The translations under genes and the position numbers were made by a program. The notes under the pieces are model-generated. The model did not search any database, had not been told where the DNA came from, and saw nothing but the letters and a program-made list of their open reading frames with translations. Below, piece by piece: positions 34,803-43,579 of a stretch of 64,000 nt of DNA. Position 1 is the first letter of the stretch; every line of letters begins with the position of its first letter. This DNA is from Pleurocapsa sp. PCC 7327 (GTDB lineage: Bacteria > Cyanobacteriota > Cyanobacteriia > Cyanobacteriales > Microcystaceae), in the NCBI RefSeq assembly GCF_000317025.1, contig NC_019689.1, positions 1,403,501-1,467,500 of the forward strand, given 5' to 3'.

Positions 34803-35654
34803 CTACGCCGTATCCCGCTCGACGGGTTCCTGCTGTCGGATCGAGAAAAGGCAGAATAAACCGAAAAGTAGCACGGCAATCAGCGAAAACACGAGAGAAC
34901 CGCCGCCTTTATGCCAGTATTCAAAGGTTTCCAGCTGGGAAGAGGCAGCTAGGACGGTCATGAAAGCAACTCGAAATCCGTTGACTAAAAAAGCCAAGGT
35001 GACGGCAACGATGGGTGCTAGGATTTTTTGTCCCCAATTCATGGGAAACATCGCCAGAAAAAGAATCGCTAGCCCTAACAAATGAGCCATATTTTCCAAA
35101 CCCGAACAGCCAGGATAGACTTCGACACCTCCCCCAGGGAGATTGATATAAACTCCTTGGCGAGAAACTTCAAAGCCCAAATACCAAAGAATAAAAGCAG
35201 CAAATTGAGCTGTGATTAAGGAAGTATCGATCGATAGCGACGATAGGATTACCTGGGGCACGCCCAGAAAAAAGAGAACGGTCAGTTCTTGCCAGTATTG
35301 CTTGAGTCCCTTAAAACCAGAAGCAAGCAGGGCAAGACCGACGGCAGATAGGAAAGGAGAGAGACGAATGAAGTGACTGCCAGTTAGAGACGTGCTCTTT
35401 AGCAGCACGATCGCCACGAGCAATGCGCCCAGTAAGCTAGATAGCGCACCACTTTCTAAATTTAGGCAACTACGCTTTCTCCAGATTAAAGACGATACAG
35501 CCAGCCAAAACAAGACGCTAACGCCTAGCAGGTTAATATCTCCAAATCTCCAAGTCACAGTCAGGTGAATGGCGATTAACCCTGCTGCAATCCCCAACAG
35601 CCAGAATTGGAAGTTTTTTAGGTATCTAACTGGAGTAAAGAGGATTGCTTTCAT
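34803..35654 (-). CDS. crtA: cyanoexosortase A
   Basis: The 283-residue protein has about eight membrane helices and the exosortase catalytic set: VEVYPGCSGLENMAHL (Cys183), FLVNGFRVAFM (Arg228) and FEYWHKGGGS (His248). Exosortases cut PEP-CTERM proteins at the membrane, and their substrates usually go with extracellular polysaccharide production. Its likely substrate is encoded just upstream (PEP-CTERM protein), and the associated protein and HpsJ-like protein follow downstream. All three catalytic residues are present, so it should be active. Confidence 0.9.
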   Translation of the reverse strand: MKAILFTPVRYLKNFQFWLLGIAAGLIAIHLTVTWRFGDINLLGVSVLFWLAVSSLIWRKRSCLNLESGALSSLLGALLVAIVLLKSTSLTGSHFIRLSPFLSAVGLALLASGFKGLKQYWQELTVLFFLGVPQVILSSLSIDTSLITAQFAAFILWYLGFEVSRQGVYINLPGGGVEVYPGCSGLENMAHLLGLAILFLAMFPMNWGQKILAPIVAVTLAFLVNGFRVAFMTVLAASSQLETFEYWHKGGGSLVFSLIAVLLFGLFCLFSIRQQEPVERDTA

Positions 35655-35702
35655 GTACGTATCGCGGTAGCCATATCATCTTAGGGGAAACAAGAAACCT
35701 CT

Positions 35703-36143
35703 TCATTGAGTCTTTTGCTTCGATGTCTTTTGCTTCCTCGAATACTCTCTATGCAACAAGCCTCCGAATCCCAAAGCTAAACCTGTGCCTAGGATAGTAA
35801 AGGGTTCGGGGACGGTTTCGAGATCGGCTCCAATCGCTTCGTTGGCTACAGCCGATCGAGTTGCAGTCGAGCTGAATCTTGCTCTTAAGTCGGATGCTAC
35901 AGTCGAGCGATTCGCTATAGTTACGTTGAGAGCTTTAAAAGAAAAATAGGTTTCAAGTAATTGGGCTAAATTTAATCCCATCACATCCGCAGAGGGATCT
36001 TCTATCATCGAATCCGAGAAGATGTCTTCTCGCATTGGATGGGAGAATGGTTGACCTACTGTGACGGCGTATGTGGCTGCTGGTGTGAGACTTAGCACTA
36101 CTGCTGTTGCTGTTAAAACCATCAAAACACGGGTTTTGTTCAC
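35703..36143 (-). CDS. PEP-CTERM surface protein (exosortase substrate)
   Basis: The protein (146 residues from the GTG at 36143) has a signal peptide (VLMVLTATAVVLSLTPAAT, cleavage near TYA) and ends with VPEPFTILGTGLALGFGGLL followed by a basic tail (HREYSRKQKTSKQK), the classic PEP-CTERM sorting signal. The middle part is polar and not recognised. GAGGAG lies 7 bp before the GTG, so the longer frame to 36167 is probably not used. It lies 49 bp upstream of the exosortase gene, and a functional pair is very likely. Confidence 0.88.
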   Translation of the reverse strand: MNKTRVLMVLTATAVVLSLTPAATYAVTVGQPFSHPMREDIFSDSMIEDPSADVMGLNLAQLLETYFSFKALNVTIANRSTVASDLRARFSSTATRSAVANEAIGADLETVPEPFTILGTGLALGFGGLLHREYSRKQKTSKQKTQ

Positions 36144-36272
36144 GTTTTTCTCCTCAACTACGCTCAAAATTTTACACTTCGCTTCAGTTTGAAGACGAAT
36201 AGTGTATTTATTTATTCTTTCTTCAACGAGCGCTAGCTGTTTTCCTTAAAAGTATATTTTTAAAATTGGAAC

Positions 36273-37457
36273 TCAAACGCAAATCATCTCGGCATTACAG
36301 CTCAAATCCGCGATCGCCTGTTTGATTTCGCCTTTGTAGATTGGATTCATCACGATGACGATATCCGGTTGATACTCTCGCAGAAATTCCGGCGAGACAA
36401 TTTGCTGTCCCTCTCCAGCCACGTACATTCCCTGTTTGCGAGGATTGATATCGACGGCATACTCGATCGCGTTCCCGACGTTCAGGAGATTCAAAAAAGT
36501 CACTCCCTTCGAGCCAGTTCCCCAAATAACGACTTTTTGTCCCGAACGCGACATTTTTTCCAGTTTTTCTCGCCATGTTTCCACTAGAGCATCGAATCTC
36601 ATCTTAAAGCTAGCAATATCTTTTGACAATACCTCGATTTCATCCGCGCGATCGCTGCTAGCGATTTGTCCGTTCGCTGGTAGGGATTCCAAGCAAATAA
36701 ACTGTCCGTCAAATACTTCACGAACTTCCTGCGGTACAAACCCACAATGAGAAAAGGTTTGTTTGAGAGAAGTCGGCACGAAATAACTGCAATGTTCGTA
36801 GATAATATCCCAGATCGCGAGATGGCGAAGAGTATACAGAGCGTTGGGAACTTCAAAGAAAACGGGGGTATCGAGGCGAGCGCCAATCGCCTGTCGCAGC
36901 GGTTCGAGTAGATCGGCAGGATTGGTGACGTGTTCTAGGGTGTGCCGACAAACGATCAGATCGGCTTGATAATTTTTGTATTGCTGCGAATAATAATCCT
37001 GAATAAATTGAACGCGATCGGCTAGGGGGATATGTTCTGGTCTGGCTACGTAGCTGGGGTCGAAACCAATGCCGCGATTATTGCCCAGTTCGCACAGGGA
37101 AATCAGAAAATCTCCTTTGCCGCAACCAATTTCGATAATATCTTTGTTATAGAGATGATGCCGCTCTACCAAGTCAGCAGCGAGGGAGTCGGCATATTGC
37201 TGAAACCGAGGCGAGTAGTGTAAAGAGTTTTCGTAATCCCGATTATAGCCTAATTTAGCTGGATCGAACGCCACATTGGTAATAAAGCCACAACTATGGC
37301 AGAAAGAAAGTTTGATATCTCCCTTGGGACAATTCTGAGCTGCTTCCCGTTCCGTCCACAAAAGATTGCAGTAGACGGGAACGTCTAACATTTCAAAAAA
37401 TAACTCCAGATCCTGAGACCCACAAACAGCACAGACGCGATCGGCTAACTCGTTCAT
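36273..37457 (-). CDS. sugar C-methyltransferase-like protein 1 (class I SAM)
   Basis: The 394-residue protein has an N-terminal zinc-binding part (CAVCGS and LSFCHSCGFITN), a SAM-binding Rossmann part (DIIEIGCGKGDFLISLCELG and ICRHTLEHV-type motif seen as IVCRHTLEHVTNPADLL) and a C-terminal Rossmann domain (KVVIWGTGSKGVTFLNLL). This three-part layout is that of the NDP-sugar C-methyltransferases (Methyltransf_13/_14 families). It is clearly similar to the gene at 44815 and more distantly to that at 54762. It lies at the left end of the methylation-rich block. Confidence 0.85.
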   Translation of the reverse strand: MNELADRVCAVCGSQDLELFFEMLDVPVYCNLLWTEREAAQNCPKGDIKLSFCHSCGFITNVAFDPAKLGYNRDYENSLHYSPRFQQYADSLAADLVERHHLYNKDIIEIGCGKGDFLISLCELGNNRGIGFDPSYVARPEHIPLADRVQFIQDYYSQQYKNYQADLIVCRHTLEHVTNPADLLEPLRQAIGARLDTPVFFEVPNALYTLRHLAIWDIIYEHCSYFVPTSLKQTFSHCGFVPQEVREVFDGQFICLESLPANGQIASSDRADEIEVLSKDIASFKMRFDALVETWREKLEKMSRSGQKVVIWGTGSKGVTFLNLLNVGNAIEYAVDINPRKQGMYVAGEGQQIVSPEFLREYQPDIVIVMNPIYKGEIKQAIADLSCNAEMICV

Positions 37458-37806
37458 TTTCTGTCTCCAGTTTGTCTAAAATGCCTATTTTTTAGTGGTT
37501 AGCCCTTGACTAACCCAGGGTTATTTCATTGTGACTCGATCGCATAAAGAAATAAACTCATTCGCAATTGGCAATCATCAGTTCGCAATTAGTTAGCGAC
37601 TCTGGATGTAAGGCTTTTTCCTTGAGCAAAAGTCTTCTAAAGAAGACCCGATAGGAATTTCAGTCGATTTTAATCGAGTTGCGCTTTGAGCCTAGAACTA
37701 AAGTTCTAGGCGTTGATGCCAAAGGTGCAAGATCTGAGGTAAGACGGACTTTAGCATCGTAGACAGAGAGTTTATTCTCTGTCTACTAGAATGCAATAGC
37801 CCTGGG
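37458..37806. repeat. intergenic region with clustered palindromes
   Basis: About 350 bp without a gene. Three inverted repeats stand in a row: GTCTTCT/AGAAGAC near 37628-37643, GCCTAGAACT/AGTTCTAGGC at about 37688-37709 and AGACAGAGAG/TTCTCTGTCT at about 37760-37783. They may end transcription between the VanZ-LamG and C-methyltransferase genes or be dispersed repeats. No T-run follows on the minus strand. Confidence 0.45.
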
Positions 37807-39384
37807 CTAACTGCTTGCCAACCAAGACTCGGCTTTTCTTTTGACCAATACCACGGTGGCGCAGAAAATGATCGAGCTATGTAGCAGGTTTTCCCAGTTT
37901 GCAGCCCTGCCGCTTCCACTCATTAAAATGCCTTCTAGAATCCCAGCCGGGAAAAGGATTCCTCCTACAACGATCGCGCTCGCCAACCGAATATCTCCCC
38001 GTGAGATTGTTAAGATAAGTCCTAGAAGACATCCCAGAGGAATAAAAATTAGTCCGTAGTAAAAGAGATTGTAAGCTTTTTTGCTCAAAGAATCGAGACT
38101 AACGCTCCAACCATCTAAAAAACATAATACATATCGAGACAGGGCAATTTCTGGAGTTAAATCGAGAGACGAAAAAAGTTCGACGCGATCGATATAAACG
38201 CTAAGGGTCACACCATTATAGGTAACGATCGAACGATGGAAATTGGTATCGGAAAATACATTGGGGACGACGAAATCGGGATGGTTAGCATTTGTTCCCG
38301 TGACTGGCGTTCGCAAGCGAAACACTAGGTCAGATCCCTCCTGCCCCAAGGTAAAATTGCGCTGAAAAAGATCGCTTGAAAGGGAGAGGATACGCGCAGG
38401 ACCAAATTGTCTCGTGTCAGCCGTTGCCAGAACAATTCCAATGGTAAATTGAGAGGTTTTGCCAATTTTTTGGGCGATCGCGGTGGCAGGAGCGACTGTT
38501 TGCAACCAGTGGCTGTCAGAGAGAAAGACCCCTGCTCGGTTTTCAGTATCTGACGGTTTTCCGTGCCAAGATAGATCGGGAAGATTTCCTTTTAGATCGG
38601 CGTAGCTGCCTTTGCCCCTCAAGCGATAGGAAGCAATTGCCGCGTCTTCAAGCGGAGTCAAACCATTCGGATTGTTAAAAATTTGGGCTATCTCTGCCTT
38701 AGAAAAGGCGCGGTCGGCAATGTCCACTTGAGAAACATACCCTTGCCAGGGTCGATCCCCCGTTTGCTCGTTGCCCAGCAACAGCGGAAAACTCGATTCC
38801 CAATTGCTAAGATTTATTGTATTCTGTAGGGCGATCGCGATTAGACACATCAGGCTAAAATAGCCGATGAACCCCGCTGTTAACGTCTTGGGTGAGAGAA
38901 GGCATTTTCTTTTTGCGATCGCCCAGGCAAAACCGAGGGGGATAAGCTGCAACAGGTAAAAGCAGACAAAACCCAAATAGCCTCCGATGCTATTGGTCGC
39001 GATATCTGCGATCGTAGGCGCTCTCGAAGGGATAAATACCTGAAGGATCTCGACCGTCACCGATAAGACAGTACTGGCGATCGCGATGACTAGAAAACTG
39101 GCGATAAATCCTAACTTGAGTCTCCGAGTCAGACAGGTCGCCCCAAAACCAAAGGGAACAAATAACAGAATATTCCTGACCAGATCGCCCGAATTGCTGG
39201 GATGGTAAAAACTATGAGTAATTAATTCGATCGAGATACCATCTTGAAACGAAAAGTTAAAAGGGTACAGCGTGGCGACCAGCACCAGCAAAAAGCTACC
39301 AATTACTAGAGCAGGAGTCCATCGCTCCACTAGGCGATCGATAATAGCGACAGAAGATCCGGTAAGACGATCGTGTGGATTCAT
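37807..39384 (-). CDS. VanZ-domain membrane protein fused to a LamG-like domain
   Basis: The 525-residue protein begins with a VanZ-type part (ATLYPFNFSFQDG, then LVRNILLFVPFGFGATCL and QVFIPSRAPTIADIATNSIG, residues about 25-150), has a LamG/concanavalin-like region in the middle (residues about 205-425, with GYVSQVDIADRAFSKAEIAQ and FTIGIVLATADTRQFGPARI), and further helices at the C-terminus (about 435-515). VanZ domains are found in surface and antibiotic-related proteins with unclear function. A LamG domain on the outside could bind sugar. It may sense or hold extracellular polysaccharide, which is inference. Confidence 0.8.
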   Translation of the reverse strand: MNPHDRLTGSSVAIIDRLVERWTPALVIGSFLLVLVATLYPFNFSFQDGISIELITHSFYHPSNSGDLVRNILLFVPFGFGATCLTRRLKLGFIASFLVIAIASTVLSVTVEILQVFIPSRAPTIADIATNSIGGYLGFVCFYLLQLIPLGFAWAIAKRKCLLSPKTLTAGFIGYFSLMCLIAIALQNTINLSNWESSFPLLLGNEQTGDRPWQGYVSQVDIADRAFSKAEIAQIFNNPNGLTPLEDAAIASYRLRGKGSYADLKGNLPDLSWHGKPSDTENRAGVFLSDSHWLQTVAPATAIAQKIGKTSQFTIGIVLATADTRQFGPARILSLSSDLFQRNFTLGQEGSDLVFRLRTPVTGTNANHPDFVVPNVFSDTNFHRSIVTYNGVTLSVYIDRVELFSSLDLTPEIALSRYVLCFLDGWSVSLDSLSKKAYNLFYYGLIFIPLGCLLGLILTISRGDIRLASAIVVGGILFPAGILEGILMSGSGRAANWENLLHSSIIFCATVVLVKRKAESWLASS

Positions 39385-39437
39385 AGCCTGCTTTAAGATT
39401 ATGCTAGGAAGTCATTCTCAAGTTTAGCAATTGGCTC

Positions 39438-40649
39438 TCAGCCAACCGCTATCTTCAAATGCCGCGGTGCGGGAACCCGTTCGGCGATCGCTTTTCCGAT
39501 TTCGAGGGAAGAAGTCGCTGCTGGCGAGGGAGCATTACAAACGTGTAGGGCATTGCGACCTTCGACGATGAGAAAATCATCTACTAGCTTGCCATCGTCC
39601 ATTAGTGCTTGCGCTCGAACGCCTGCATGAGTGGGGATTAGGTCGTCGGACTGCACTTCGGGAATGAGCTGTTGCAAACTACGAACGAAGGCAGCTTTAC
39701 TGAAAGAGCGAACGATTTCTTTAATCCCTTCATCGGCATGTTTGGCAGCCAGTTTCCACAAACCGGGGTAAGTCATGGTTTCGAGAAAGTCCCGCAGGTC
39801 GAAATCGGTTTTTTTATACCCTTCTCTCTTGAAGCTGAGTACAGCATTTGGTCCGGCGTGGACGCTTCCGTCTATCATGCGGGTAAAATGAACCCCCAGG
39901 AAGGGAAAATTAGGATTGGGAACGGGATAGATAAGGTGCTTGACCAGATAGCGTTTTTCTGGCTTTAGCTCATAATACTCGCCTCGGAAGGGAACGATCT
40001 TGGCTTGGGGATTGACGCGACCCAATCTAGCCACGCGATCGCTATGCAGTCCGGCACAATTGATGACAAAATTAGCCGTAAAGGTGCCTTGGTTAGTTTC
40101 CAGTACTTCTCCTTGCGGGGTTTCGAGAATTTTTTCAACCCTGGTATTGAGGTGCAGTTCCCCACCGCGATCGCAAATTAGCTGGGCATATTTCTGACAT
40201 ACCTGCCTGTAATCGACAATTCCGGTCGAATAAACCCGAATTCCCGCCAAGCAACTGACGTGCGGTTCGATTTCTTTGACTTCCTCGCCGCTGATTCTGG
40301 CAATTTCGATGCCGTTTGCCAATCCCCGTTGATAGAGATTTTCCAGCAGCGGCAGTTCCTGGGGTTCGGTCGCGACAATGACTTTGCCGCAAACTTCGTG
40401 GGCGATGTTATGCTCTTGGCAGAAGGCAACCATCGAGCGGCAGCCTTCGCGACAAAATTTAGCTTTGAAACTGCCCGGTTTGTAGTAAATCCCAGAGTGA
40501 ATGACACCGCTGTTATTTCCAGTTTGGTGAGCCGCCCAATCGCTTTCCTTTTCTAAAACTAAAATTTTGGCATCTGGATAGCGTTGTCCCACAGCCATCG
40601 CTGCAGATAAGCCAACAATTCCTCCACCAATAATGGCAACGTCAAACAC
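39438..40649 (-). CDS. lhgO: L-2-hydroxyglutarate oxidase (FAD-dependent)
   Basis: The protein (403 residues from GTG 40649) begins FDVAIIGGGIVGLSAAMAVG, the FAD dinucleotide-binding fold, and has HQTGNNSGVIHSGIYYKPGS, the diagnostic block of LhgO/YgaF, and a C-terminal FAD segment around HVCNAPSPAATSSLEIGKAI. It oxidises L-2-hydroxyglutarate to 2-oxoglutarate at the membrane. AGGAG lies 11 bp before the chosen GTG. The 51 extra residues of the longer frame to 40802 are low-complexity translation of a dispersed repeat and are not coding. Its place in a polysaccharide block is odd. Confidence 0.85.
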   Translation of the reverse strand: MFDVAIIGGGIVGLSAAMAVGQRYPDAKILVLEKESDWAAHQTGNNSGVIHSGIYYKPGSFKAKFCREGCRSMVAFCQEHNIAHEVCGKVIVATEPQELPLLENLYQRGLANGIEIARISGEEVKEIEPHVSCLAGIRVYSTGIVDYRQVCQKYAQLICDRGGELHLNTRVEKILETPQGEVLETNQGTFTANFVINCAGLHSDRVARLGRVNPQAKIVPFRGEYYELKPEKRYLVKHLIYPVPNPNFPFLGVHFTRMIDGSVHAGPNAVLSFKREGYKKTDFDLRDFLETMTYPGLWKLAAKHADEGIKEIVRSFSKAAFVRSLQQLIPEVQSDDLIPTHAGVRAQALMDDGKLVDDFLIVEGRNALHVCNAPSPAATSSLEIGKAIAERVPAPRHLKIAVG

Positions 40650-40707
40650 TGGTATCTTTACTCCTAAAACTCGTGTGGATTCATTAAGAAAGGCAGAACT
40701 TAGAATT

Positions 40708-40800
40708 CGGAAGTCGGCGCTGCTTGCTCCTCCGCGGGAGCTTCGTGCGCGGCGGAGTCGGAAGTCGGAAGTAGGGGAAGAGTGGGGAGTGTGGGTAGAC
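40708..40800. repeat. dispersed GC-rich and G-rich repeat upstream of lhgO
   Basis: A GC-rich unit with TGCTCCTCCGCGGGAGCTTC and GTGCGCGGCGGAGTC, flanked by GGAAGTCGG copies, is followed by a G-rich tract (GGGGAAGAGTGGGGAGTGTG). It is unlike coding sequence and resembles the dispersed repeats elsewhere in the window. Confidence 0.5.
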
Positions 40801-40837
40801 AATTAACGACTAACCAAACCACGAACTACTACTGTAC

Positions 40838-40896
40838 GGGCGGGTTTTTTAGACTAAGTATCGGTAAATCTAGAGCGTTTTTAGATAAACCCGCCC
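40838..40896. repeat. inverted repeat (GGGCGGGTTT ... AAACCCGCCC)
   Basis: Two 10-bp perfect arms (40838-40847 and 40887-40896) enclose 39 bp. It lies between the broken DUF2079 gene and lhgO. The form is that of a small palindromic dispersed repeat seen often in cyanobacteria. It could also serve as a transcription stop after DUF2079. Confidence 0.55.
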
Positions 40897-40913
40897 CTAC
40901 TCACCACTAACTA

Positions 40914-42376
40914 CTAACTATTCCTCAATTTTTCAAACAGATAAACTTTATCTTTTTGATAGGTTAATTGAAATCGTTTGTCCCGTTCGAGTTGCTCGAC
41001 CAAACCAGGTGCGGTATTTTCAACCCTGAGACTTGCATGCTCCAAATTTAGCAAAATATAGTCAAATTTAGACGCATTAACGGGCGGGGAACGATAAAAC
41101 TTGACTACAGGACGATGAGTCACGTGGGGAGCGATTTCATGGGTGGTTAACACGCTGCCTTTGGTTTTAACCTGGGCGATCGCTTCCTGCGTTGCTTGCC
41201 AATTAGACCAGTCGAACAAATAACCTTTATTATCTATCAGGGCAAGCCTTAAAGTTAAACCCAAAAACAAGATCGCTAACATCCACAGGATAATGCTTTT
41301 TCCCTTTCGCAGCCACGATCGATTGGCGGCAAGAGTAGAAACGATCGCCACCACTAAAAAGGGGACGATGGGTAGGGAATAATGATGCATTAAGCCTTGC
41401 TGGGCAGACTTTTCAGATAAAATATCCAAAATCAGCGTTGGAGATCCCCAATTAACGGAGCGAGATCCCAGATTGACAGTCCCCAAATGACTGGCAACGC
41501 CAAAAAAGCCAGATATCTAAGAGTATCGAGGGACAGGACTCGCTCTAAAACAAGATGCGGCTTCAGCAGCAGATTCTTGGCAATTTCTGGCAGAGTTCCG
41601 CCCAGATAAGCATAACGGCTCATTCCAGCCGCCATGCCCGTTTCAGTTCCTATTCCTGCATCGAGGTTAGTAAATGAGGGGATAATCGCCTGGGTAGCGA
41701 TCAAAAACCAAGCACAACCGGAAAAGATGGCAATCGCGCCGCATAAACGCCTTTTCTCAAACACGAACAGCCAGACTCCCATGGCTGCTACAGTCAGCGA
41801 TAAGATTTCCTTACAGCTTAAAAAAAGGACGATTGCCGCGACAAACCAGGCTGTCTTCCCCAAACGCGCTGCCAAAACCGCACCCAAAAGCGCCGGAATG
41901 GCTATGACCTCTGGGTGAAAATCGAATAGATTGGCCGCTGGAATTACGGGATACATAAGGTAGGCGGCTGCTATTCCTACCGCCTGTCCTTGCTTTAATC
42001 CGGCTTGGCGGGCTAAAGCCCAAGCGGGCAAAGCGCCCAATGCCAAAGCTACTGCTTGTACGGCTAATAACCAACGAACGTCAGGGTAAATTTTGTAGAA
42101 TAAACTCAGCGGATACAGAATCGAGGATGCATGGTCGCCCAAAATATGAACGCCTAAGAATGAGGATATGGGCGGTTGTCCTTGGCTAATTAAATAAACG
42201 GCTTGGTCAAAAATTCCTAGATCGAAAGCCCCCGAACGAAAAAGTGTATGCCTGATGCTGCTACACAAAAATAGAAATAAGCTACTCGCCGCGATCGCCA
42301 AACCCAAAGTTTTGGTGTTTAGCTGTAAGGAGATCGAGCTGTGAGTGTCTTCGAGCGGTTGCAGGGATTGTTTCAT
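40914..42376 (-). pseudogene. DUF2079 membrane protein, single frameshift
   Basis: Two overlapping frames (42376-41432 and 41486-40914) together make one DUF2079 protein of about 487 residues. The first contains FRSGAFDLGIFDQAVYLIS and HPEVIAIPALLGAVLAARLG, the second HHYSLPIVPFLVVAIVS and the C-terminal domain with VLTTHEIAPHVTHRP. The switch falls at a run of four C on the plus strand (41446-41449), and one more base gives a continuous frame (LAPLIGGSPTLILDIL). DUF2079 proteins are multi-span membrane proteins related to glycosyltransferases that use lipid-linked sugars. A sequencing error is as likely as a real mutation. Confidence 0.8.
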
Positions 42377-42545
42377 AGCTGCTACTCCTTAGCTTGCTGG
42401 TTCTTTTTCTTAAGTCACATCTAAAAACTAGGTAGGATTTTAGAATCGAACTTATATTCAAAGGCTAGTGAGGAACAACAGAAGAATTAAGCGTCGATGG
42501 ATAGCGCGATCGCGCTATCCATTCTCAGGATAAGGCTAACTAATT

Positions 42546-43553
42546 TCAGACAGCTTCTTTTTCCATTTTTTTCTGCATTTGCCCGGTTTGGTTAGAGCTT
42601 TCAAAAGTATTCCTCAGTGATTGTTCGGCAGCAATTAACAAATCTCTGACTAACTTGATCCAATTGCCAGCCAACCAAGAACTTAGGGACAAATAGCAAG
42701 ATAGCTTTTGATTTACGCTGAGTGGGAAGGATGTTACGGAGATAAAATATTCATAAAAAAGTCTCCATTCTGGAAAATCAATTTTTCCTTTTTTCGATGG
42801 ATCGAACCATTCTGTAGGCGGTAATGGTCCCATCCCAAGAAATTTGGCGACTATAGTTCTTCCTCTAGCGATTTGAACCTGCTTTTCTTTGACCGATCGC
42901 TGGGAATGATCTCTGTTAAAAAATAAATATTCGGGAATCTCATAAAACCTACCCAACAAACTCAGCCTGACTAGGAGAACGCTATCTCCACGGGCGTAGT
43001 AACCAAGAAGCGGGGTTTGCTTAAGGGCATCGCTACGGATCAGCCCAAAAATTTCAACGGCGGCATGTTTCCTGTGGTTGACTAATACCAGGCTGCGATA
43101 GCGCTCCGCTGGCTGTGGCGAATCGGTAGCGATCTGGTAATTGTAGTCTTTGAGAATTTTCCCTTCTGAATCGATAAACTTAGTTTTTGCGTAGCACAAT
43201 ACAATGGAATCGTCGCGATCGAGGACTTCGACGCACTTGGCTACAAACTCTGGGGCATAGATATCGTCGTGGGCTACCCACTTGAAGTACTCGCCCTGGG
43301 CTAACTCGAAGACTCGATTGAAATTCCATGCCGGTCCCCGATTTATCTCTTGGCGGTGGTAGCGAATGCGCTTATCTTTTGTCGCATAGCTTTGACAAAT
43401 TTCCTCAGTTTTATCGCTAGAGGCGTTATCCGAAATGATTAACTCAAAATCTTCAAAAGTTTGCGCTAGAAGAGAATCTAAAACTTCCCTAAGAAAATTC
43501 TCGCCATTATAGACGGGAATTCCCATACTAACTCGTGGCTTCCAATTGTTCAT
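42546..43553 (-). CDS. glycosyltransferase family 2
   Basis: The 335-residue protein begins PRVSMGIPVYNGENFLREVL, with FEDFELIISDNASSDKTEEI (nucleotide-binding Asp) and KWVAHDDIYAPEFVAKC (DxD-like metal site as HDD), the standard GT-A start of GT2 enzymes. It transfers a sugar from a nucleotide sugar to a growing chain in the cytosol. It lies 26 bp after the GT4 gene in the same direction, so the two are one operon. Confidence 0.9.
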   Translation of the reverse strand: MNNWKPRVSMGIPVYNGENFLREVLDSLLAQTFEDFELIISDNASSDKTEEICQSYATKDKRIRYHRQEINRGPAWNFNRVFELAQGEYFKWVAHDDIYAPEFVAKCVEVLDRDDSIVLCYAKTKFIDSEGKILKDYNYQIATDSPQPAERYRSLVLVNHRKHAAVEIFGLIRSDALKQTPLLGYYARGDSVLLVRLSLLGRFYEIPEYLFFNRDHSQRSVKEKQVQIARGRTIVAKFLGMGPLPPTEWFDPSKKGKIDFPEWRLFYEYFISVTSFPLSVNQKLSCYLSLSSWLAGNWIKLVRDLLIAAEQSLRNTFESSNQTGQMQKKMEKEAV

Positions 43554-43579
43554 TATATTATGTTTCCTCGCTTTATTCT

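Noticed and set aside
40650-40802. N-terminal extension of the L-2-hydroxyglutarate oxidase
   Set aside because: The extra 51 codons translate a GC-rich dispersed repeat. The FAD-binding fold starts right after a GTG with AGGAG upstream.
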